Source: Pseudomonadota bacterium
GTDB lineage: Bacteria > Pseudomonadota > Gammaproteobacteria > Arenicellales > UBA868
Reading direction: 5' to 3'
Length of the DNA: 13,937 nt
NCBI GenBank assembly: GCA_018661145.1
Contig: JABJIU010000107.1
Span: forward strand, 1 to 13,937
Positions 13,637-13,937 of this stretch are shown here, piece by piece (the first letter of the stretch is position 1; every line of letters starts with the position of its first letter). The position numbers and the translations under genes were made by a program. The notes beneath the pieces were generated by a model that worked only from the letters and a program-made list of their open reading frames with translations, was not told the DNA's origin and made no database searches.

Positions 13637-13937
13637 ATGAGCCGGCTTAATGGCCGCGCGGCACTCATCACCGGTGGACGGCAAGGGATTGGACGCGCCA
13701 TCGTGGACGCCTTCATGGCTGAGGGTGCAGACGTGGCGACCTGCGGGCGCGGTGAACGACCGCAGAATCTGCCGCCAACGCTTGGCTGGCGTCAGACCGA
13801 CATGGCATCGGCAAATGATATCGAGGAATTGCGCATTGAGATGTTAGACCGCTTTGGTGGTCTGGATATTCTGGTAAATAACGCCGGTATCCAGATCGAA
13901 AAGACCATTCTCGATACTACCAACGAGGATTGGGATA
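13637..13937 (+). CDS. second short-chain dehydrogenase/reductase, N-terminal 100 residues (runs off the window)
   Basis: The frame opens at ATG 13637 with TGGAGG (13623-13628) eight bases before it and stays open to the window end. The visible part has the SDR cofactor motif TGGRQGIG (12-19), NNAG (81-84) and GIQIEKTILDTTNEDWD (84-100). After the second strand it reads VATCGRGE, with no acidic residue at the NAD-selecting position, so NADP is possible. The match to the SDR at 11599 around NAGIxIEKTIxDTT suggests a paralogue acting on a related substrate, perhaps the other stereoisomer or the reverse reaction with a different cofactor. The catalytic Ser-Tyr-Lys are beyond the window. A hairpin separates it from the upstream genes. 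Confidence 0.85.
   Translation, partial: MSRLNGRAALITGGRQGIGRAIVDAFMAEGADVATCGRGERPQNLPPTLGWRQTDMASANDIEELRIEMLDRFGGLDILVNNAGIQIEKTILDTTNEDWD

Noticed and set aside
13606..13650. 14-codon frame (MLATLFGG...) overlapping the second SDR start
   Set aside because: It has no ribosome binding site and no amino-acid bias suggesting a leader peptide, and it overlaps the Shine-Dalgarno sequence of the real gene.
1..13937. CRISPR arrays, insertion sequences, toxin-antitoxin or phage genes
   Set aside because: I saw no spaced repeat array, transposase, integrase or defence-type protein on either strand.

Overview
The window looks like a chromosomal segment of a free-living proteobacterium, most likely a gammaproteobacterium. 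The 3' end of the tmRNA and the beta-carbonic anhydrase both resemble their E. coli counterparts closely, and recQ has the standard gammaproteobacterial domain order. Base composition is moderately GC-rich and coding density is high. I cannot name a genus from the sequence alone.

Layout, left to right. (1) Positions 1-111 are the 3' end of ssrA (tmRNA). A 26-bp segment ending just past the CCA (94-119) is repeated with two mismatches at 2322-2347. The repeats bracket one gene, an FMN/FAD/Fe-S N-demethylase-type flavoenzyme (164-2206). This has the geometry of attL/attR of an ssrA-integrated element, but no integrase is present. (2) After the second repeat come a GMC (choline-dehydrogenase-like) flavoprotein (2411-4039) and recQ (about 4288-6102). 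(3) A block on the minus strand reads from 10278 down to 6131: beta-carbonic anhydrase (can), a GFA/CENP-V-fold zinc protein, a dimethylamine/trimethylamine-dehydrogenase-type flavoprotein, and a phosphoethanolamine-methyltransferase-like SAM enzyme. (4) Divergent from can, on the plus strand from 10457, are a Rieske oxygenase of the quaternary-ammonium type, an SDR dehydrogenase translationally coupled to it, a BKACE (DUF849) beta-keto acid cleavage enzyme, a 49-residue single-span membrane protein, a strong hairpin, and a second SDR that runs off the window.

The theme is methylated-amine and quaternary-ammonium metabolism. Three different enzyme classes able to oxidise or demethylate N-methyl groups are present: a DgcA-type flavoenzyme, a TMADH/DMADH-type flavoenzyme and a Rieske oxygenase. 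With them are a choline-dehydrogenase-like GMC enzyme, an N-methyltransferase and a formaldehyde-associated GFA protein. The Rieske-SDR-BKACE set suggests a route in which a beta-hydroxy acid (carnitine-like in type) is oxidised to a beta-keto acid and split with acetyl-CoA, with the oxygenase removing a methyl group or cleaving a C-N bond. The substrate is unknown. I see no electron-transfer partner for the oxygenase, no transporter and no regulator gene, so the system probably continues beyond the right edge. The most notable points are the ssrA att-like duplication around a single flavoenzyme gene, the uncommon Rieske-SDR-BKACE-SDR arrangement, and the GFA-DMADH pair with a methyltransferase that appears to lack phosphate-binding residues.
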